Shown here: positions 24,710-33,886 of the stretch, in pieces | Numbering within the stretch: the first letter of the stretch is position 1 | How the letters are laid out: each line of letters begins with the position of its first letter | Assembly: GCA_934322085.1 (NCBI GenBank) | Contig: CAKRGF010000026.1 | Location: 1-37,518 of the forward strand | Source: an uncultured Eubacterium sp. | GTDB lineage: Bacteria; Bacillota; Clostridia; Lachnospirales; Lachnospiraceae | Reading direction: 5' to 3' | DNA length: 37,518 nucleotides | Notes under the pieces: generated by a model | What the model saw: only the letters and a program-made list of their open reading frames with translations | Told to the model about the DNA's origin: nothing | The model's database searches: none | Made by a program: the position numbers and the translations under genes

Positions 24710-25864
24710 ATGACACAGAGTGAAAAAGCATTGAAGCTGCATGAAGAATGGAATGGAAAAATTACAACCACACCAAAGTGCGAGGTAAAATCAAGAGAAG
24801 ACCTTGCTATTGCCTACACACCGGGCGTTGCAGAGCCATGTAAAGTAATTGCCAAAAACAAAGAAGAAGCTTACCGCTATACCATCAAGTCAAATACAGT
24901 TGCCGTTGTTTCTGACGGAAGTGCCGTTTTGGGGCTCGGCAACATCGGTGCAGAAGCCGCTATGCCGGTTATGGAAGGAAAAGCTGTTTTATTCAAAGAA
25001 TTTGGCGGAGTCAATGCTTTCCCAATCTGTTTAGATACACAGGACACAGAAGAAATCATTAAAACCGTAGTCAATATTGCCCCTGCTTTTGGCGGCATTA
25101 ACTTAGAAGATATCTCCGCACCTCGTTGTTTTGAAATTGAAACACGCTTAAAAGAACTGCTTGACATTCCCGTCTTCCACGACGACCAGCACGGAACAGC
25201 TATCGTAGTTCTTTCGGGAATCATCAATGCATTAAAAGTAGTAAAGAAAGAAAAAGAGGACTGTAAAGTCATTGTAAATGGTGCCGGCTCCGCAGGAATT
25301 GCTATCACAAAACTTTTACTCCGCTATGGATTTAAGGATGTGACACTCTGCGATAAATCCGGTATTTTGAATAAAAACAGCAAAGACTTAAACTGGATGC
25401 AGAAAGAAATGATGGAGGTTACCAATTTGTCCGGCAAAGAGGGAAGTCTTGCTGATGCCTTTGTCGGTGCTGACATTTTCGTGGGCGTTTCCGCTCCGGG
25501 AATCGTAACAGAAGAAATGGTTGCCTCAATGAATCGCGACGGTATTTTGTTTGCCATGGCAAATCCGGTACCGGAGATCATGCCTGACCTTGCAAAAAAG
25601 GCCGGTGCAAAAGTTGTCGGAACCGGACGTTCCGATTTTCCAAATCAGGTCAACAACGTAGTTGCTTTCCCTGGTATTTTCAAAGGTGCCTTAGAGGGAC
25701 GTGCCACACAGATTACCGAAGAAATGAAATTAGCAGCCGCTCTTGCGATTGCATCTTTGGTACCAGAAAATGAGTTAAACGAAGATAACATTATGCCGGA
25801 AGCTTTTGACCCACGCGTTGCAGACGTTGTAAGTGCAGCCGTAAAAGCACATATTGCAGACTAA
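24710..25864 (+). CDS. NAD(P)-dependent malic enzyme
   Basis: A 384-residue short-form malic enzyme that decarboxylates malate to pyruvate. The YTPGVAEPC segment, the substrate/metal region FGGINLEDISAPRCFEIE with FHDDQHGTA, and the Rossmann motif VNGAGSAGIA are all in place; the family's SAPGIVTEEMV and FAMANPVPEI follow. I chose the ATG at 24710 because GGAGG stands five bases before it; the 13 codons upstream are unlikely. Cofactor preference is not resolved. It is the first gene of a plus-strand set with the radical SAM gene (2-bp gap) and DUF4364. Confidence 0.95.
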   Translation: MTQSEKALKLHEEWNGKITTTPKCEVKSREDLAIAYTPGVAEPCKVIAKNKEEAYRYTIKSNTVAVVSDGSAVLGLGNIGAEAAMPVMEGKAVLFKEFGGVNAFPICLDTQDTEEIIKTVVNIAPAFGGINLEDISAPRCFEIETRLKELLDIPVFHDDQHGTAIVVLSGIINALKVVKKEKEDCKVIVNGAGSAGIAITKLLLRYGFKDVTLCDKSGILNKNSKDLNWMQKEMMEVTNLSGKEGSLADAFVGADIFVGVSAPGIVTEEMVASMNRDGILFAMANPVPEIMPDLAKKAGAKVVGTGRSDFPNQVNNVVAFPGIFKGALEGRATQITEEMKLAAALAIASLVPENELNEDNIMPEAFDPRVADVVSAAVKAHIAD

Positions 25865-25866
25865 TC

Positions 25867-26796
25867 ATGGAAAAATGGGGCGATAAACCGTACCACTCTC
25901 TGGATTACGAGAACAAAAAACGTTTTGGTGAAAAAGTATATAAGATTTCCCTGGCTGGTGGAACCACCTGCCCAAACCGCGATGGAACACTTGGTACAAG
26001 AGGCTGTTGTTTTTGCAGCGGCAGTGGTTCGGGTGATTTCGCCGCCACCAAAGGAAGCATTACCGAACAGATCGAAGAAGCCATTGCCCGTGTTTCCCGT
26101 TACAAAAATGCTGGGCGTCTTTTTACCGCTTATTTCCAATCTTTCACCGCCACATACGCACCGGTTGAAACTTTGCGCGTAGCGTGGGAAGAAGCAATGG
26201 CACATGAATCGGTTGCCACGCTTGCAATTGCAACGAGACCGGACTGTTTAGGAGACGATGTCCTCTCGCTGTTAGCCGACTGCTGTAGAAAAATACCGGT
26301 AACTGTTGAACTCGGTTTACAAACCATTCATCCGGACACCATCCGCTACATCCGGCGGGGTTATCCAAACTCCGTATACGAAACAGCAGTAAAAAACCTG
26401 AAAAATATCGGTGTGAATGTTGTAACTCACGTGATTGCCGGTCTGCCGGGTGAAACAAAAGAAAACTTTATCGATACGGTAAGATATGTTGCTGATATAG
26501 GAAGTGACGGTATTAAGCTCCAGCTTCTGCATGTACTGAAAGGAACCGACTTAGCGTTAGATTATGAAAAGAAAATGTTCCGGACGCTGACTCCGGATGA
26601 GTATTTAGACTACATTACCGAAGCGCTTTCAATTCTTCCACCGGATATGGTGATACACCGTGTGACCGGTGACGGACCAAAGGACTTATTAATTGCTCCT
26701 CTGTGGAGTGCCAACAAGCGAATGGTTTTAAACTCCCTGCATCAGAAAATGAAGCAGGAACACATTTTTCAGGGGAAATTTTACCACGGGAAATAA
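25867..26796 (+). CDS. TIGR01212-like (YhcC-type) radical SAM protein
   Basis: A 309-residue radical SAM protein. The iron-sulfur cysteines are Cys35, Cys47 and Cys50 in CPNRDGTLGTRGCCFC, spaced as in the YhcC/TIGR01212 group and not the simple CxxxCxxC. TRPDCL and ELGLQTIHPDTIRYIRRGY with HVIAGLPGE are core motifs of the related Elp3-type barrel. The substrate of this family is unknown. The start is only 2 bp after the malic enzyme stop, so the two are coupled, though no clear ribosome binding site is seen. Confidence 0.9.
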   Translation: MEKWGDKPYHSLDYENKKRFGEKVYKISLAGGTTCPNRDGTLGTRGCCFCSGSGSGDFAATKGSITEQIEEAIARVSRYKNAGRLFTAYFQSFTATYAPVETLRVAWEEAMAHESVATLAIATRPDCLGDDVLSLLADCCRKIPVTVELGLQTIHPDTIRYIRRGYPNSVYETAVKNLKNIGVNVVTHVIAGLPGETKENFIDTVRYVADIGSDGIKLQLLHVLKGTDLALDYEKKMFRTLTPDEYLDYITEALSILPPDMVIHRVTGDGPKDLLIAPLWSANKRMVLNSLHQKMKQEHIFQGKFYHGK

Positions 26797-26809
26797 GGAG
26801 GGATTTGCT

Positions 26810-27328
26810 ATGCCAAATGGCTCAATTACCATTTATAAACTAATTATTTTATATACACTGAGTAAAGTAGATTCTCCACTGCCACCCGGCGTGATTTCTG
26901 ATTACATCACAGACCGCGGCTACACAAATTATTTTAATTTGCAGAATGCTTTTGGGGAATTATTAGAGGCGGATTTAATCAAAGAGGACAGCACCTATCA
27001 TTTAACGTACTACACGCTGACCGATGCGGGTGCCGAAACCCTGGAGTTGTTTGGTGCTCCTTTATCAAGAGAAATCCGGGATGAAATCAATCATTACTTA
27101 GAAGAACACAAATTTGAAATCATTGATGATACATCTTTAGTGAGTGACTACCATGCAACAAACGATGGCACTTATCTCGCCACTTGTACGCTGCGCGACG
27201 GCAATCATGTTCTCATGCAGCTGTCTTTGGACGTTGCCACAGAAGCAGATGCTATCAAAGTATGTGAAAACTGGCAGTCGAAAAGTGATATCCTTTATCA
27301 GACTGCCATGCAAAATCTTCTTTCTTAA
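26810..27328 (+). CDS. DUF4364 family protein (winged-helix-like)
   Basis: A 172-residue soluble protein. The first half (ITIYKLIILYTLSKVDSPLP, then GYTNYFNLQNAFGELLEADLI and YYTLTDAGAETLELF) has the look of a winged helix related to PadR-type regulators; the second half is an alpha/beta domain. This matches DUF4364 of Clostridia as I remember it. A regulatory role is plausible but unproven. The start has AAGGAGG. It converges with the transglycosylase gene, with only 21 bp between the stops and no clear terminator. Confidence 0.82.
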   Translation: MPNGSITIYKLIILYTLSKVDSPLPPGVISDYITDRGYTNYFNLQNAFGELLEADLIKEDSTYHLTYYTLTDAGAETLELFGAPLSREIRDEINHYLEEHKFEIIDDTSLVSDYHATNDGTYLATCTLRDGNHVLMQLSLDVATEADAIKVCENWQSKSDILYQTAMQNLLS

Positions 27329-27349
27329 CTTGTATGAGGGAGTGCCGCA

Positions 27350-28222
27350 TCAACCGACGCCGGTGCTCCCCATTTCTAAATATTTCAAATAAGCACCATA
27401 TGTCATCGTAACCGCATTATCGCCGGTTCCAACTGCTACCGTAACTTTTTCAAAATCTGAAGCCGTCGCTTTTACTGCAGTCGTATCAGTGGATTGTGAC
27501 GTTGTTTTCTTCTCTTCTACACCAGTAGAAGCACCACTTCCCTCATATGCATCGGAAGTAGTCGAAACCTTACGGTTCGGAACAGTAACGCCCTCTTGCA
27601 TAAATTTCTTTATCTTCTTCACATAATTTGTCGTCTCTTTATACGGTGGCACGCCGCCGTACTTTTTCACCGCGCCGCTGCCTGCATTATATGCGGCTGC
27701 CGCCAATGTGTAATCACCGTTAAATTTCTTCAAATGCGCTTTCAGGAGTTTTGCCGCTCCCATAATATTCTGCTCGGCATCAAACGGGTCCTTAATTCCT
27801 AACCCCTTCTGTTCTTCCGGCATCACCTGCATAATTCCCTGTGCCCCGGCAGAGGAGACACACTTTGTGTTAAAATCTGATTCAGCCTTTGCCACGGCAA
27901 CTAAGAAATCATAGGAAATATCATATTTTTCTGCCGCCCTCTCAAAGATACTTTTTAACGTGGTACATCCTGTACTCTCGGAAGTATCATTCAACATTTT
28001 GTTTGTCTTTGATGCTGACGATGTTTTTTCTGTCGTCTTTGCTGTCGTCTTTTTCACCGACGCACTTTTTGTGTTTTCCTCAGAAGCCGCATACAACGCA
28101 TTTTCCTTTTCTAACACTTTCTGAAACGGAGTAATGGATGTCTTTGTACACGAAGCGGACAGCGATACACCTGCTGCCTGATTGGTCCGATTTGTAATAT
28201 CCTGAACATACATCACCGACAT
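27350..28222 (-). CDS. Lytic transglycosylase (SLT domain) without a signal peptide
   Basis: A 290-residue protein with a Ser/Thr/Lys-rich N-terminal 85 residues, an SLT domain (about 90-205) and a Ser/Thr-rich C-terminal tail. The catalytic Glu is Glu114 in AKAESDFN; SSAGAQGIMQVMP, AAYNAGSGAVKKYGG and YVKKI are conserved SLT motifs. These enzymes cut peptidoglycan to anhydro-muropeptides. No hydrophobic signal sequence is visible although the start is well supported (AGGAG, promoter at 28262-28290). Export by a flagellar-type route, as suspected for some similar enzymes, is one explanation; no flagellar genes are in view. Confidence 0.9.
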   Translation of the reverse strand: MSVMYVQDITNRTNQAAGVSLSASCTKTSITPFQKVLEKENALYAASEENTKSASVKKTTAKTTEKTSSASKTNKMLNDTSESTGCTTLKSIFERAAEKYDISYDFLVAVAKAESDFNTKCVSSAGAQGIMQVMPEEQKGLGIKDPFDAEQNIMGAAKLLKAHLKKFNGDYTLAAAAYNAGSGAVKKYGGVPPYKETTNYVKKIKKFMQEGVTVPNRKVSTTSDAYEGSGASTGVEEKKTTSQSTDTTAVKATASDFEKVTVAVGTGDNAVTMTYGAYLKYLEMGSTGVG

Positions 28223-28261
28223 CTTATTTCTCCTTTCACAAAAATCTCCAAACTTAATTCC

Positions 28262-28290
28262 ATTATACCGAAAGCTGTTTTAAAAAGCAA
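28262..28290 (-). promoter_or_regulatory. Promoter of the transglycosylase gene
   Basis: Minus strand: TTGCTT (28290-28285), 17 bases and TATAAT (28267-28262). It begins only 8 bp past the aminotransferase stop codon. Confidence 0.75.
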
Positions 28291-28297
28291 GACAAGC

Positions 28298-29515
28298 CTA
28301 GCGGTATTTTTCCAAAAATTCATCCATCTTCTTCATAGATTCTGTAAGAACGGATACCTCCGGCAGATAGACAATACGGAAATGATCCGGATTTGCCCAG
28401 TTAAAGCCGCCGCCATGCACCAAAAGCACATGTTTTTCACGCAGAAAGTCTAACACAAACTGCTCATCATTTTGAATTCCAAAACGCTTTGCATCAATGC
28501 GTGGGAAGATATAAAAGGCCGCTTCCGGATGAACAACAGACAAGCCATCCACACCATCAATCGCCTCGCAGATGCATTTTCGCTGCTCATACAATCTGCC
28601 GCCCGGTAATAAAAGCGGGTCAACATCCGGTCTGTTTTTCAATGCCGGTGCCACCACGTGCTGCGCTAACACATTGGCACACAAACGCATGGATGAAAGC
28701 ATGTTAATTCCTTCTATGTAGCCTTTGCCTTTTGACAAGTCTCCACTAAGCACCATCCAGCCACTGCGGAATCCCGCTATGCGGTCTGATTTAGAAAGAC
28801 CATTAAAGGTAACAACAAACAAGTCCGGTGCCAAAGATGCAATCGATGTATGCGTTTTGCCATCAAAAACAAGTCTGTCATAAATCTCATCCGCAAATAA
28901 AATCAATTCATGGCGTCTTGCCAGCTCCACAATCTGCTCTAACACTTCTTTTGGATACAAAGCACCTGTCGGGTTATTCGGGTTAATAATGACAATTCCC
29001 TTTGTTCTGGAATTGATTTTTTTCTCCATATCCGCAATATCCGGATACCAGTTGGATTTCTCATCACAGATATAATGAACCGGCGTTCCTCCTGCCAATT
29101 TTGCCGCAGCTGTCCACAATGGGTAATCCGGTGCCGGAATCAAAATTTCATCACCATCATTTAACAAGCCCTGCATCGCAAGGGAAATCATTTCACTGAC
29201 CCCGTTTCCGATGTAAATGTGGTTCATCTGCAAATTCGGCAGTCCCTTTGACCGGTGATAATCTAAAATTGCTTCACGTGCCTCAACAATACCATTGGAC
29301 TCGCTATACCCCTGACTCATCGGGTCATCCAATGCATCGCGAATGGCGTCCAAAATCCACGAAGGTGCCTGAAAGCCAAACGGCGCCGGGTTTCCTATAT
29401 TTAACTGGAGAATCTCCATGCCCTGGCGTTTCATCTCATTTGCCGCGTCCAGAACAGGGCCTCTCACATCGTAACATACTCCATGTAATTTATCTGATTT
29501 TGCAAAGGTTCTCAT
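28298..29515 (-). CDS. alaA: AlaA-type alanine aminotransferase (PLP, class I)
   Basis: A 405-residue fold-type I aminotransferase closely resembling E. coli AlaA: KSDKLHGVCYDVRGPVLDAA at the start and LQLNIGNPAPFGF after it. PLP-binding motifs are present: NPNNPTG, FADEIYD, and the Schiff-base lysine in NGLSKSDRIAGFRSGW. It interconverts pyruvate and alanine with glutamate. The ATG overlaps the stop of the CPBP gene as ATGA, so both are translated together. The overlap with a membrane protease is probably historical and not functional. Confidence 0.93.
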   Translation of the reverse strand: MRTFAKSDKLHGVCYDVRGPVLDAANEMKRQGMEILQLNIGNPAPFGFQAPSWILDAIRDALDDPMSQGYSESNGIVEAREAILDYHRSKGLPNLQMNHIYIGNGVSEMISLAMQGLLNDGDEILIPAPDYPLWTAAAKLAGGTPVHYICDEKSNWYPDIADMEKKINSRTKGIVIINPNNPTGALYPKEVLEQIVELARRHELILFADEIYDRLVFDGKTHTSIASLAPDLFVVTFNGLSKSDRIAGFRSGWMVLSGDLSKGKGYIEGINMLSSMRLCANVLAQHVVAPALKNRPDVDPLLLPGGRLYEQRKCICEAIDGVDGLSVVHPEAAFYIFPRIDAKRFGIQNDEQFVLDFLREKHVLLVHGGGFNWANPDHFRIVYLPEVSVLTESMKKMDEFLEKYR

Positions 29516-30354
29516 CCTTCCACATCTCCATTCCTTTTTCTAATTTCATCATATCGGTTCGGCAGCCGGCGCAGCGAATAAATGCTTGCCGCCACAACCA
29601 CAATGCAAAGCACATAAAAAATCACATACCAGATGGAAGCAATCCGAATTTGCCGGTAGGCTAACCACTGACCGATTCCACTGATTAGATAAGAACTTAA
29701 ATTAAATGCCATATGCATAAGGGTGCTTCCCCAGATACTCTGTGTTTTTTCAAAGATGTACGCCAAAATAATACCAAAAGCAGCCGCATACAATCCCTGA
29801 ACAATATTTTTATGGTATATACCAAAAATCAGTGCCGAAACAAGTGCTGACACATCAACCGGAAAACAAGTTCTAAGTCCACCATAAATCACGCCGCGGA
29901 ACAATAATTCCTCCGCAATCGGTCCCACGACAACGACAAGAAGCAGCACAGCAAACGGCGAACCGTTTTTCAAGCTTAAAATTTCACTCACATTGTCATA
30001 GGAAGCAAATATGTCTGGCAGAAGATACCGCAGGAATCCAACGGTGATGCCAATCGCATACTGTCCAAACAGCCCAATCGCCGTCAAACCGGCGATGCGC
30101 TTTACCGTAAACAGCGGGCGGTAATCCGGTCTGTAATGCCATTTATTTTCCCGCACGGCATACCAGAAGCCAAATACAAACAGAACAACCAATTTCAAAA
30201 TAAAATTTGCCATAATCTGCACTTGAATTTGTTCCTGCTTTGTCATACCTTTATGTAACGCAAGTCCAAACAAGGCACGAAACAACACTTCTAAGCCGTA
30301 GCAGACAAGGAGGGCAAGCAGCGTCCAGCCAATTGTCTTTATTATTTTTTTCAA
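29512..30354 (-). CDS. CPBP (CAAX/Abi) family intramembrane metalloprotease
   Basis: A 280-residue protein with about seven membrane segments. The CPBP motifs are EELLFRG (148-154), the following FGIYHKNIVQG and the third motif HMAFN. These glutamic-type membrane proteases cut prenylated proteins in eukaryotes and often confer bacteriocin self-immunity in bacteria; no bacteriocin gene is nearby. The only start that fits is TTG at 30354, ten bases after GGGGG; the nearer ATG is out of frame. Confidence 0.9.
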   Translation of the reverse strand: MKKIIKTIGWTLLALLVCYGLEVLFRALFGLALHKGMTKQEQIQVQIMANFILKLVVLFVFGFWYAVRENKWHYRPDYRPLFTVKRIAGLTAIGLFGQYAIGITVGFLRYLLPDIFASYDNVSEILSLKNGSPFAVLLLVVVVGPIAEELLFRGVIYGGLRTCFPVDVSALVSALIFGIYHKNIVQGLYAAAFGIILAYIFEKTQSIWGSTLMHMAFNLSSYLISGIGQWLAYRQIRIASIWYVIFYVLCIVVVAASIYSLRRLPNRYDEIRKRNGDVEG

Positions 30355-30417
30355 TCTGCCATATCCCCCTTAAACTAATTTACCGTTTCGTTTCTATTTC
30401 CAACGGCATTGATATTC

Positions 30418-30446
30418 ATTTTACCACGCCGCCTCCAATCGGTCAA
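30418..30446 (-). promoter_or_regulatory. Promoter of the CPBP-alaA operon
   Basis: Minus strand: TTGACC (30446-30441), 17 bases and TAAAAT (30423-30418). Its -35 box is 7 bp from that of the divergent argH promoter. Confidence 0.75.
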
Positions 30447-30453
30447 TTTTCTA

Positions 30454-30482
30454 TTGCTAATTTTCTTTGTAAATGATAGTAT
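30454..30482 (+). promoter_or_regulatory. Promoter of argH
   Basis: TTGCTA (30454-30459), 17 bases and TAGTAT (30477-30482). The leader of about 75 bases to the start codon holds two small hairpins, ACATC/GATGT and GCCTG/CAGGC. No clear ArgR box was recognised. Confidence 0.7.
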
Positions 30483-30565
30483 GTTTATGATGCTGTGGGA
30501 GGACATCTGTCGGATGTAACATTAAATAACCGCCTGCTTATCAGGCTTAAGAATGGAGGATACTT

Positions 30566-31942
30566 ATGAAACTCTGGGGAGGACGATTCACCAAAGAGAC
30601 CAATCAGTTAGTACACAATTTTAACGCTTCCATTTCCTATGACCAGAAATTTTACAAACAGGATATTTTAGGAAGTATTGCACATGTAACAATGTTGGAA
30701 AAACAGGGAATTTTAACTGCTTCTGAAAAAGATGCCATTGTTGATGGCCTACAGGGAATCCTGAATGATTTAGAGAGCGGTGCTTTAGAAATCACTGCGG
30801 AACACGAAGACATTCACAGTTTCGTGGAGGCAAACCTAATTGAACGCATCGGAGATCCCGGCAAAAAGCTTCACACCGGACGCAGCCGAAACGACCAAGT
30901 TGCTCTGGATATGAAATTATATACAAGAGATGAAATCGTTGAAATCAATGATTTGCTCAAAGAATTGATGGTGGTAATTCACCGGATTATGTCAGAAAAT
31001 ATTGATACTTTTATGCCGGGCTTTACCCATTTGCAGAAGGCTCAACCGGTAACACTTGCGCACCATTTTGGTGCTTATTTTGAAATGTTCCGCCGTGACC
31101 GAAGCCGCCTGCGCGACATCTATGACCGCATGAATTACTGTCCACTCGGTGCTGGTGCTCTCGCCGGAACAACCTATCCTTTGGACCGCGAGTACACCGC
31201 TTCTCTTTTGAAGTTTGACGGCCCTACCTTTAACAGTATGGATTCGGTTTCCGACCGTGATTACCTCATCGAACTGCTCAGTGCTCTCTCGACGATTATG
31301 ATGCATATGAGCCGTTTCTGTGAAGAAATCATTCTGTGGAACTCAAACGAATACCGTTTTGTTGAAATTGATGATTCTTATTCCACAGGCTCCAGTATCA
31401 TGCCACAAAAAAAGAATCCGGACATCGCCGAACTCGTCCGCGGAAAAACCGGTCGTGTATACGGCGCTTTGATTTCGATGCTGACAACCATGAAAGGTAT
31501 TCCGCTTGCTTACAACAAAGATATGCAGGAAGACAAGGAATTTACTTTTGATGCCATTGACACCGTAAAGGGCTGTCTGGCACTGTTTACCGGCATGATT
31601 GACACAATGAAATTTAATAAAGAGATTATGGAAGACAGCGCAAAACATGGTTTCACAAACGCAACCGATGCCGCTGACTACTTAGTCAACCACGGCGTTC
31701 CTTTCCGTGATGCACACGGCATCATCGGACAGTTAGTGCTGCTTTGTATTGAGAAGAAAATTCCACTTGACGACCTTCCATTGGAAGAGTATAAAAAGAT
31801 TTCTCCTGTTTTTGAAGAGGATATCTACGAAGCAATTTCGATGAAAACATGCGTAGAAAAACGTAATACCATCGGTGCTCCGGGCGAGGAAGCTATGAAA
31901 AAAGTAATTGCTGCTAACGCTCTTTATTTACAGGAAAGCTAA
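30566..31942 (+). CDS. argH: Argininosuccinate lyase
   Basis: A 458-residue enzyme of the fumarase/aspartase superfamily that splits argininosuccinate to arginine and fumarate, the last step of arginine synthesis. KLWGGRF at the start, HTGRSRNDQV, TPGFTHLQKAQPV-like MPGFTHLQKAQPVTLAHH and the mobile signature loop GSSIMPQKKNPD are all present. The ATG has AATGGAGG. It stands alone, without argG, so the rest of the pathway except argF (10894-11883) is elsewhere. Confidence 0.97.
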   Translation: MKLWGGRFTKETNQLVHNFNASISYDQKFYKQDILGSIAHVTMLEKQGILTASEKDAIVDGLQGILNDLESGALEITAEHEDIHSFVEANLIERIGDPGKKLHTGRSRNDQVALDMKLYTRDEIVEINDLLKELMVVIHRIMSENIDTFMPGFTHLQKAQPVTLAHHFGAYFEMFRRDRSRLRDIYDRMNYCPLGAGALAGTTYPLDREYTASLLKFDGPTFNSMDSVSDRDYLIELLSALSTIMMHMSRFCEEIILWNSNEYRFVEIDDSYSTGSSIMPQKKNPDIAELVRGKTGRVYGALISMLTTMKGIPLAYNKDMQEDKEFTFDAIDTVKGCLALFTGMIDTMKFNKEIMEDSAKHGFTNATDAADYLVNHGVPFRDAHGIIGQLVLLCIEKKIPLDDLPLEEYKKISPVFEEDIYEAISMKTCVEKRNTIGAPGEEAMKKVIAANALYLQES

Positions 31943-31955
31943 TTTTTAATGATTC

Positions 31956-32012
31956 AAAAAAAATCCCTGTCTTTTCGGTTGAAAATCTCATCCGAAATTG
32001 ACAGGGATTTTT
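31956..32012 (+). terminator. Bidirectional terminator between argH and ppa
   Basis: AAATCCCTGTC (31961-31971) pairs with GACAGGGATTT (32000-32010), and the inner TTTTCGG pairs with CCGAAA. Plus-strand transcripts end in ATTTTTC, minus-strand transcripts in a run of T (AAAAAAAA on the plus strand). It serves both converging genes. Confidence 0.88.
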
Positions 32013-32057
32013 CATATGTGCACTGCTTATCACATGATAAACCATTTCATTGTTTCA

Positions 32058-32594
32058 TTACTTTTTATCGCCGTATTTTTTCTCATAGTTGGCAATACAT
32101 TTTTCAATGACCGCAATCGCTTCTGTCGGACCGCCAAAGTCCTTGACGTCTGTTTCCTTATTCTCTAAATCTTTGTATACCGAGAAGAAGTGCTGAATCT
32201 CTTCAAAGATGTGCTCCGGCAGCTGCTCAATGTCTGTATAGTAATTGTATGTTGGGTCGTTGTACGGAATCGCAATAATTTTCTCATCCATATCGCCATT
32301 GTCACGCATGTACATAACGCCAATCGGGTAACAGCGAACCAGCGACATCGGCTCAATTTCCTCCGAGCAAATCACAAGCACATCAAGCGGGTCCTTGTCA
32401 TCGCCGAGCGTTCTCGGAATAAATCCGTAGTTCGCCGGATAATGGGTCGAAGTGTAAAGAATACGGTCCAAAATAATCAATCCCGTTTCTTTGTCTAATT
32501 CGTATTTTTTCTTGCTTCCTTTCGATATCTCAATTGTCGCAATGAAATCGGTCGAAGAAATCCGCTCCTTGCTGATATCATGCCAAATATTCAT
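32058..32594 (-). CDS. ppa: Inorganic pyrophosphatase (family I)
   Basis: A 178-residue soluble pyrophosphatase that hydrolyses PPi to phosphate. The family I signature DDKDPLDVLV with its metal-binding aspartates is present, as are YPANYGFIPRTLGD upstream, KKYELDKETG (substrate lysine and glutamate) and the later KDLENKE. The start at 32594 has AGGAGG seven bases before it; a 12-codon upstream extension is rejected. It follows the flavoprotein gene by 42 bp and ends at the bidirectional terminator. Confidence 0.95.
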   Translation of the reverse strand: MNIWHDISKERISSTDFIATIEISKGSKKKYELDKETGLIILDRILYTSTHYPANYGFIPRTLGDDKDPLDVLVICSEEIEPMSLVRCYPIGVMYMRDNGDMDEKIIAIPYNDPTYNYYTDIEQLPEHIFEEIQHFFSVYKDLENKETDVKDFGGPTEAIAVIEKCIANYEKKYGDKK

Positions 32595-32636
32595 GTGTGG
32601 CCCTCCTAAATTTTTCTTGTGTAACCCCACGCATTA

Positions 32637-33260
32637 TTAGCGAATATAGTTTGTACGGATTACCGGTTCTCTCTCCGGGAATGTAATGCCCTTCTCTTTT
32701 CCTGCTTCAATGCATGAAAGAAGCCATGCCATATTGTTTCCGAGCGTCCGCATCGTCTGCATTCCCTCTTCGTCCTGCTTCACTTCTTCTGCCTTGCCCC
32801 CATGCACCTGATTCCAATATTGGGAACCAACAACCGGCATACAGTTAATGGTAAAATACTTATTAATCTGGTCGAATGCCGCCGACGCTCCTCCACGACG
32901 ACAACTTACTACAGCTGCTACCGGTTTTCCGGTCATTTTACTGCCACCGCTGTAAAACGCACGGTCCATAAATGATGTCAGTGCACCACTTGCCGCAGCA
33001 TAGTGTACCGGCGAACCAAATATATATCCGTCCGCCTCTCCGGCCTTCGCAACAAATTCATTTACAACGTCCTTGCGGAAACATCCTTCTCCTGTCTTTG
33101 CACAGGCTCCGCATCCGATACAACCGGCAATTTCTCCGTTTCCAACCCAGAAAATTTCCGATTCAATGCCATATTTCTCTAACGCACCAGCCACTTCTTT
33201 CAGCGCCGTATACGTGCATCCTTCTTTATGAGGACTTCCATTTACCATCAGTACTTTCAT
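32637..33260 (-). CDS. Flavodoxin-like NAD(P)H oxidoreductase / iron-sulfur flavoprotein
   Basis: A 207-residue protein of the NADPH-dependent FMN reductase fold: MKVLMVNGSPHKEGCT at the start binds FMN phosphate, and FGSPVHYAAASGALTSFMDR is the second FMN loop. Cysteines at 47, 50, 53 and 60 (CIGCGACAKTGEGC) match the compact 4Fe-4S motif of iron-sulfur flavoproteins. The substrate is unknown; redox or oxygen defence is typical in anaerobes. The start at 33260 follows GGAAGG; the 10 codons upstream are not favoured. Confidence 0.88.
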   Translation of the reverse strand: MKVLMVNGSPHKEGCTYTALKEVAGALEKYGIESEIFWVGNGEIAGCIGCGACAKTGEGCFRKDVVNEFVAKAGEADGYIFGSPVHYAAASGALTSFMDRAFYSGGSKMTGKPVAAVVSCRRGGASAAFDQINKYFTINCMPVVGSQYWNQVHGGKAEEVKQDEEGMQTMRTLGNNMAWLLSCIEAGKEKGITFPEREPVIRTNYIR

Positions 33261-33325
33261 GTCATCCTTCCTTTCCAATGAATCAATCACTGCTCTTTTT
33301 GATACATTTTATTATCTTATCTTGT

Positions 33326-33793
33326 CTAGTATAACAGACCATTCTCCAAAAGGAAAGTAAGAAATGCTTCGCATCCCTCCACAACATCATCATATGTTTC
33401 GTCAAAATTGCCGGTATACCACGGGTCTGCGATGTCTCTTCCGTCTCCACTCCACACTAAAAGTTTGCTGACTTTTCCCTCCGGGTCACCGCCTAAAATC
33501 CGGTTTATGTTCTTCATATTCCATGTATCCATGCCAATGATGTAGTCAAATTTGTCGTAATCGCTGTGGCTTAACTGGCTCGCTCTATGTGGCAGAACCG
33601 GCACTCCTACCTGACTTAATTTGCGCACGGTTCCGCGGTGCGGCGGGTTGCCTAGCTCCTCCGTGCTCGTCGCTTTGGAATCAATTGTAAATTGGTCGGA
33701 AAGACCACGCTTGTTTACCATGTCTTGGAAAACAAATTGCGCCATGGTGCTGCGGCAGATGTTGCCGTGGCAGATGAAACATACTCTAATCAT
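33326..33793 (-). CDS. Low-molecular-weight protein tyrosine phosphatase
   Basis: A 155-residue phosphatase of about usual family size. The P-loop is CHGNICRS with nucleophile Cys8 and Arg14; the general acid Asp is in IADPWYTG near residue 122. Such enzymes remove phosphate from tyrosine in kinases that control capsule or envelope, or act on arginine phosphate (YwlE type); the residue after the P-loop Cys that would separate these is not decisive to me. A promoter lies at 33893-33921. Confidence 0.94.
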   Translation of the reverse strand: MIRVCFICHGNICRSTMAQFVFQDMVNKRGLSDQFTIDSKATSTEELGNPPHRGTVRKLSQVGVPVLPHRASQLSHSDYDKFDYIIGMDTWNMKNINRILGGDPEGKVSKLLVWSGDGRDIADPWYTGNFDETYDDVVEGCEAFLTFLLENGLLY

Positions 33794-33886
33794 AATTTTT
33801 CATATCCTTTTAATACCTTTCAATACTCAAAAGTTCTGTACACATCAATAATATTGAAACGATATATAATTTTTATTTTTTTCTCA

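Noticed and set aside
27329..27375. Terminator between DUF4364 and the transglycosylase (GGGAG...CTCCC)
   Set aside because: The stem has mismatches after five pairs and there is no T-run on either strand; half of it is coding.
30481..30520. Short upstream reading frame (M-F-M-M-L-W-E-D-I-C-R-M) as an arginine attenuator before argH
   Set aside because: Only one Arg codon, and the predicted transcription start (near 30489) removes its first codons.
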